Shown here in pieces: positions 59,529-64,000 of a stretch of DNA of 64,000 nt. Below the pieces are notes generated by a model, which ran no database searches, had not been told where the DNA came from, and saw only the letters and a list, made by a program, of their open reading frames with translations. Positions within the stretch are counted from its first letter, which is position 1, and the number at the start of each line of letters is the position of its first letter. Source of the DNA: Floccularia luteovirens (Eukaryota > Basidiomycota > Agaricomycetes > Agaricales > Squamanitaceae); NCBI GenBank assembly GCA_009739215.1, contig VSJF01000002.1, positions 2,418,001 to 2,482,000 of the forward strand, written 5' to 3'. Both the position numbers and the translations under genes were made by a program.

Positions 59529-61031
59529 TCAATTTTGGTCTTCAACCAGTCTCTTGGCAGATTTCAAATCGGCGTCAACCATCTCTCTTACTAACGTATC
59601 AAAGTCAACTTTGCGTCGCCACCCAAGAATACGTTCAGCCTTGGCTGGATTTCCAAGGAGCAAGCTGTAGAAAGTGAACTTTTCGTGAGGCCCGTGATAA
59701 TATACATAGATAACCCAAAAACGCAATGAGGGGATACGTACTCCACTTCTGCAGGGCGGAAATATCCAGGGTCAACCTTGACAATTACTTTCCCTGATTT
59801 AATATCAGTAGCTTCTTCATCTATGCCGTTACCTGACCATCTTCATTAGACAGATTTTGTGAGTTGGTTGTGGGTAATCTCTTATGATGAACAGAAGTTA
59901 TCCTACTTTAGTTCGATACCAAGAACCCTGAAGGACTTCTCGACAAACTCGCGAACGGCATGAGTTTCCCCCGTGGCAAGGACAAAGTCTTCAGGTGTAG
60001 GTTGTTGTAGCATGAGCCACATTCCCTCTACGTAGTCTCAAGCTTTGATATAGGAAACGAAAAAGGTTGTTAACGTGCGGTTTACCCGTATGTTGACACA
60101 GCCTCGTACCATGTCCCCAGTCACGCTTGGCATCGAGATTACCGAGGTATAAGCAAGATTGTTTGCCTAGAGATATTTCTGCAGCAGCCCTTGCTATTTT
60201 CCTGGTAACAAAGGTCCTCCCTCGTCTCGGACTTTCATGGTTGAATAAAATCCCATTGCAAGCATATAGCCCGTATGACTCTCGGTAATTGACTACAATC
60301 CAATACGCATATAGTTTGGCACATCCATAAGGTGAGCGGGGGTAGAAAGAGGTGGTTTCACTTTGAGGCGTCTCCACTACTTTCCCATAGAGTTCAGAAG
60401 TAGAGGCCTGGTAGAACCTGACATGTTTCTCAAGGCCGCAAGTTCGTATCGCATCGAGAAGGCGCAGGGTACCAAGCCCATCGACATCCCCAGTATACTC
60501 TGCCATTTCAAACGATACCTTGACATGTGATTGGGCTCCGAGATTGTATATTTCCGTAGGTTGCACTTGAGAGATGATGTAGACGAGATTCGTGCTATCG
60601 CTTAAGTCACCATAGTGTAACTTGAACTTAGTTGGTTCTGCAGGATAGTTAATATATATATACTAACTAATCATTCGGGACGACAAACTCTCGTGTTGAT
60701 CTTCATAAAGATGGTGCAGACGACCTGTATTGAAACTGGATGATCGACGAATGATACCATGGACCTGATATCCTTTTTCCAGCAAACACTCCGTTCTTAA
60801 AATAACAAACACTGGTCAGAAATGCACATTGTGGATACAAAATGGTACGCGACCCACAAATAAGAACCATCCTGCCCAGTAATTCCTTTTGGCGGAAACA
60901 AAGATGAGTGAGCAAAGAATAACTAGATACAAGTTAGGAACATGAATACCCGATATTAACGCGACTTTGCGTTTTCGATATTCCTCGGGTGGAGGTAAGT
61001 CGTATTTTGCGAAAGCAGGGGTAAACTCCAT
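59529..61031 (-). CDS. gmd: GDP-mannose 4,6-dehydratase, with a possible in-frame stop
   Basis: First step from GDP-mannose to GDP-L-fucose, a cytosolic short-chain dehydrogenase. Exons: 61031-60950, 60885-60858, 60795-60689, 60637-60110, 60042-59907, 59840-59742 and 59664-59529 (372 codons). The Rossmann motif is [16 protein letters not shown]. Catalytic residues are in STSELYGK (Ser/Thr and Glu) and [12 protein letters not shown] (Tyr and Lys). [16 protein letters not shown] and DWGH follow, and [20 protein letters not shown] comes after the intron. At the exon 4/5 junction the family's GHARDYVEG would be read GHA-stop-DYVEG: TGA at 60040-60038 stands for Arg. An alternative acceptor 6 bp further (CTTGAG) keeps the frame and gives GHDYVEG, losing two residues. 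An upstream TTG-led frame (from 61040) was not used. The length matches the usual 370-380 residues. Neighbouring fucose genes support the role. Confidence 0.87.
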
Positions 61032-62017
61032 GGTGGACAAGATATTGTAGGTTAGGTAGCTTTGAACAAGGTATGTACTTTAAGTAGAATGGAATTAGTA
61101 CAAGTAATTGATTGGGAATAGTCCAGTCATAGACTCACATGCATTACGCGGAGCCAATAAGTCATGTCATAACCTTCGAAGAATGTCCTGCGGGGTGTGG
61201 TGATGAACATAAACTACTGACAGGTCAAGGCACACAGTGTCGACATCCACGAGGACCCCTCAGGTTAGGCGGGAAATGGCCATAATTCGCCGAACTTGCA
61301 GATTGGCTATATCAGATAGCGAAAATTTTTTCTCATTGAGAGCTATTCGACAGAAGACTGTGATATGCAACTTCTCATTCCTTCGTCGGGTAACTGAGTA
61401 TCACCCTTGCATGTTACTTTGTGAATTTCGGATTTTGAGAATGTCGGCGGCAGCATGGCATATTAACTTCATTCATTTACTTGCTAAGTAAAGGACGAGA
61501 ACATTATGCGAAGATTCCGAAGGTTCTCTCTGACGATGACCGGATTTGTTCTTCTGCACTTGGCTATGACACCCATGGTTTACAAGGCGTTGCCCCCAAA
61601 AGTTACAAATATGCACCCCAATGAAAAGTATAACACGTACACTGCAATTTATGCCTTTGAGTATGTTCACCAATTACATGTGCACCTATTGGGAACTCGT
61701 TGGAATGGTATCTGAAATAATAACATAATGTTAAATCAGCAGCCAAGACTTACGAGATTAACAACATTGAAAGATGTCCCTGTATGCAAAGTATTGTCAT
61801 GTCATGAGTTGAAATGAGTGGGAAAATATTAATAAGTAACAACATGTGCTGACCAGCAGAAAGTATTCTATCATCTATTTCTATCTGGTGGTATGCGTTG
61901 CGCACGAAAAGCGGTAAGGTTCATGCAGCGGGGGGCTTTGGCGAAAAGAGACCGCATTTAAAGGAAACACTGGGTTTATAGATGCTTTAATATACCACAG
62001 GTACTTCACATTTACAT
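61032..62017. other. Divergent intergenic region, no gene recognised
   Basis: About 1 kb between the start of GDP-mannose dehydratase and the start of the transporter-like gene. A shared promoter region is likely. Open frames are short and unconvincing. Confidence 0.5.
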
Positions 62018-63451
62018 ATGGAGGGACAAAATGCCCCAAAACACGCTTCGAGGGGAATGGTGGTGCGTGAATATCGTTACTAAATGTCATATTATAATAT
62101 GTTTAATGTTGGAGGTGTTTCGTTGTAGGTCAGACTGGAGTTGTGGTCTTTTATCTCGTTGCAGCTTTGGCGGTGAGCTTATATTCATATGTGCGAAACA
62201 GATGTTTCCTTACAATGAACCTTTCTGCGTAGATGGTAATGGCGTATGTGTTTCCGCCTTCGCAACTCTAATTTTGCTTGAACTGCAGTTTGCAGCAACA
62301 AATGGGTCTTGAACACGACGACAACTCCTCTTTTCTTCCTTTGGATGCAACTCTTGATAGCGGTGTTGTTATTCTTGATTTCAGACGTTCTGCGTCTACT
62401 TCCAGATAAATTAACGTTCGATATCGAGACCTGCAAAAGCTTGGTATCAATGATTTCTTTGAATGTGCTAAGCTTAAGGTATGCAGATCAGCACTTACTG
62501 GAGCTATACACAACTAACTACTACCATGACTCTCACCACTTCATCTCATCAATAGCTTCAGCAACTACACACTAAAATATGTAGACGCCTCATTTTACCA
62601 AGTCGCCCGTGGCCTTGTCTTACCGTTCACTGTCTGCGTCTCCTTCATCCTCTAACACTCCCGTCCATCAACCCGCATTCTCATGTCGTGTGCAATCGTA
62701 ACCATTGGCTTCTTCGTCGGAGTGTTCCTTGATGGCACCCCAATTTCCCTTCTCGGAATCACATTTGGTGTTGCTAGTTCCGCCATCACCGCTATCCACT
62801 CAGTTGTGATCAAGCAGAGTCTGAGCGTTGTGAATGGAAGTGCTTTGGCACTCTCCTGGTACACCAACTTGTTGAGTGCGATAGTTTTGGTTCCCATTTT
62901 CTTGTTGTTGGGAGAGGGCCCGGGGATTATCAAGTTGGTGTTTGGAGTAAGTGAGCTTGTTAAAGAGGCTAACACGATGAGCGCGTTAGCCACTTTCTTG
63001 TGGGGTTCGGCTATCACTGTAAGCATTATTATCGTTAGGAATGCTAGTTCGCTTATATACTAATGCTTAGGGTGTTCTGGGTTTCCTTATGTCGATTGCC
63101 AGTCTACTATCCATTAAAGTAACTTCCCCCATAACACACATGATCTCGTCCGCTGTCCGTGGAGTAGCAGCTTCGTTGTTAGGAATGTGGTTGTTCCATG
63201 ATATTATTACAAGGTTCGCATACCCTCCTTCTCTTTAGACATTGAGAAAAAAACTAAAAACTCTGATTTCATAACAATTTCATACAAAAAGTGGTAGAGG
63301 GTCTTCTATCGCCATCATTCTCCTTGGCTCAATCTATTATACATGGGTAAAACATGTGGAGACACAACCTGAACCAGCTCCGAAAGAGGTTGATTCGTAT
63401 GAAAGAGTCCCCTTGGTAGAACTAGAGGGTGGATCTGAACAAGAAAAGTAA
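62018..63451 (+). pseudogene. GDP-fucose transporter-like nucleotide-sugar transporter (SLC35C1/TPT type) with an in-frame TAA
   Basis: Golgi membrane carrier family. Exons 62018-62062, 62134-62172, 62233-62243, 62296-62478, 62556-63018, 63071-63213 and 63292-63451 sum to 1044 nt (348 codons) in frame. The start MEGQNAPKHASRGMV leads to TM1 (TGVVVFYLVAALAMVMANKW) and the conserved VLNTTTTPLFFLWMQL. Later landmarks are SNYTLKYVDASFYQVARGL, HSRPSTRILMSCAIVTIGFF and THMISSAVRGVAASLLGMWL. The third exon is only 11 bp, and without it MVMANKW cannot form. At 62653-62655 the frame reads FIL-TAA-HSRPS; the homologous frame continues in step on both sides, and no plausible intron removes the stop without deleting a helix. 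It is therefore called a pseudogene or a gene with a nonsense allele. Confidence 0.8.
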
Positions 63452-64000
63452 TTTTTCTATACCGAACATTTTATGCATATACTATCCCAGTACCATCCTT
63501 CCGTTGACCCCATCTGTAAGTTTGCTCCTATATCTCCACTTCCTCTCTTGTCAATAGCATAACAAATAAGATCTAGGTAGCTTTACATGGTAGTATACAT
63601 ATTGCAAGAGAAAGGTGGAATTCTCGTGCTTGCAGTGGTTTCATCTGAACACCGGTTGTATAAGGTTGTCAGCTAGGCTCTTTAAACCAATAAGCCCATA
63701 AGGTGATGCTTTTTGCACGGCGTAGCCCGCTAGTAGTCACGCGCACGGCTTAGAACATTTTGTCCACAACTGTATACTATACATCCTCAGCCACACATCG
63801 GCCAAATCATCCTTTTGTCGATCTCAAAGTATATCGCCCATATCTTCAAGGCAAAGCAACCGAGAAGACTGATAAGGAGTGTTGGAGTGTTGGGTGAGAA
63901 TAGTTACAGTACGTTCACAAATGGTTGCACTGATGCACGCTTTACACACAATTGTTTTGTTTGTTACAGTAGCTGATCTACAAAGTAACAGTACTGTTAA
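63452..64000. other. Window end, no gene recognised
   Basis: About 550 bp after the transporter stop. It contains only the second copy of the 66-bp repeat (63871-63936). Confidence 0.5.
63871..63936. repeat. 66-bp dispersed repeat, copy 2
   Basis: Begins GATAAGGAGTGTTGGAGTGT and aligns without gaps to 56485-56550. Here no start codon of a recognisable gene follows inside the window; if it marks a similar promoter, the gene would lie to its left on the minus strand or is missing. Confidence 0.7.

Noticed and set aside
61506..61715. 69-codon ORF between the dehydratase and the transporter
   Set aside because: Starts with a hydrophobic stretch but does not continue across any intron into a recognisable protein.
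1..64000. CRISPR arrays, rRNA, tRNA genes
   Set aside because: No regular spacer-repeat pattern, no rRNA motif and no convincing tRNA B-box with a matching fold were seen by eye; a tRNA scan could still find one.

Overview
The window looks like chromosomal DNA of a filamentous basidiomycete, most likely an agaricomycete. Genes are cut by many short GT-AG introns of about 50-70 bp. The protein families fit as well: an atypical G-alpha, a fungal LRR/PP2C-like adenylate cyclase, a Cps1-type polysaccharide synthase, and a single-pass Cys-rich membrane protein of a type I associate with mushrooms. No bacterial operons, CRISPR arrays, rRNA or convincing tRNA genes were seen. Gene models were built by reading splice sites by eye. 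Where a frame sum is quoted, the exon lengths were added and the reading frame closes.

Layout. 1-1527: 3' part of a family-2 glycosyltransferase. 3543-4853: decayed A1 aspartic protease. 6255-12048: adenylate cyclase copy A. 13248-14887: Ser/Thr/Pro-rich protein, possibly securin-like. 16078-18400: 16-exon atypical G-alpha with a 9-bp micro-exon. 18502-19945: F-box protein. 21955-24452: NOG1 ribosome-biogenesis GTPase. 24869-28169: Xaa-Pro aminopeptidase. 30374-33351: sugar transporter. 33888-36613: membrane protein with Cys-rich ectodomain. 36923-44479: a Tc1/mariner-like element split by a 5.0-kb PIF/Harbinger element. 44701-46039: ARF-like GTPase with a long C-terminal extension. 46258-52261: adenylate cyclase copy B. 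53028-56462: large disordered Pro/Arg-rich protein. 56614-63451: three genes of GDP-fucose use (O-fucosyltransferase-like, GDP-mannose 4,6-dehydratase, GDP-fucose transporter-like).

Three things stand out. (1) Two full-length adenylate cyclase genes lie about 34 kb apart on the same strand, with the same exon plan; one of them has a GC-AG intron. A G-alpha gene lies between them, so two levels of the cAMP pathway are physically close. (2) The three GDP-fucose genes are adjacent, and each carries one apparent reading-frame lesion. That suggests loss of the pathway, or in places sequence error or unusual splicing. (3) The Harbinger element sits exactly inside an intron of the mariner transposase, with a clean TAA target duplication, and its own two genes are decaying.
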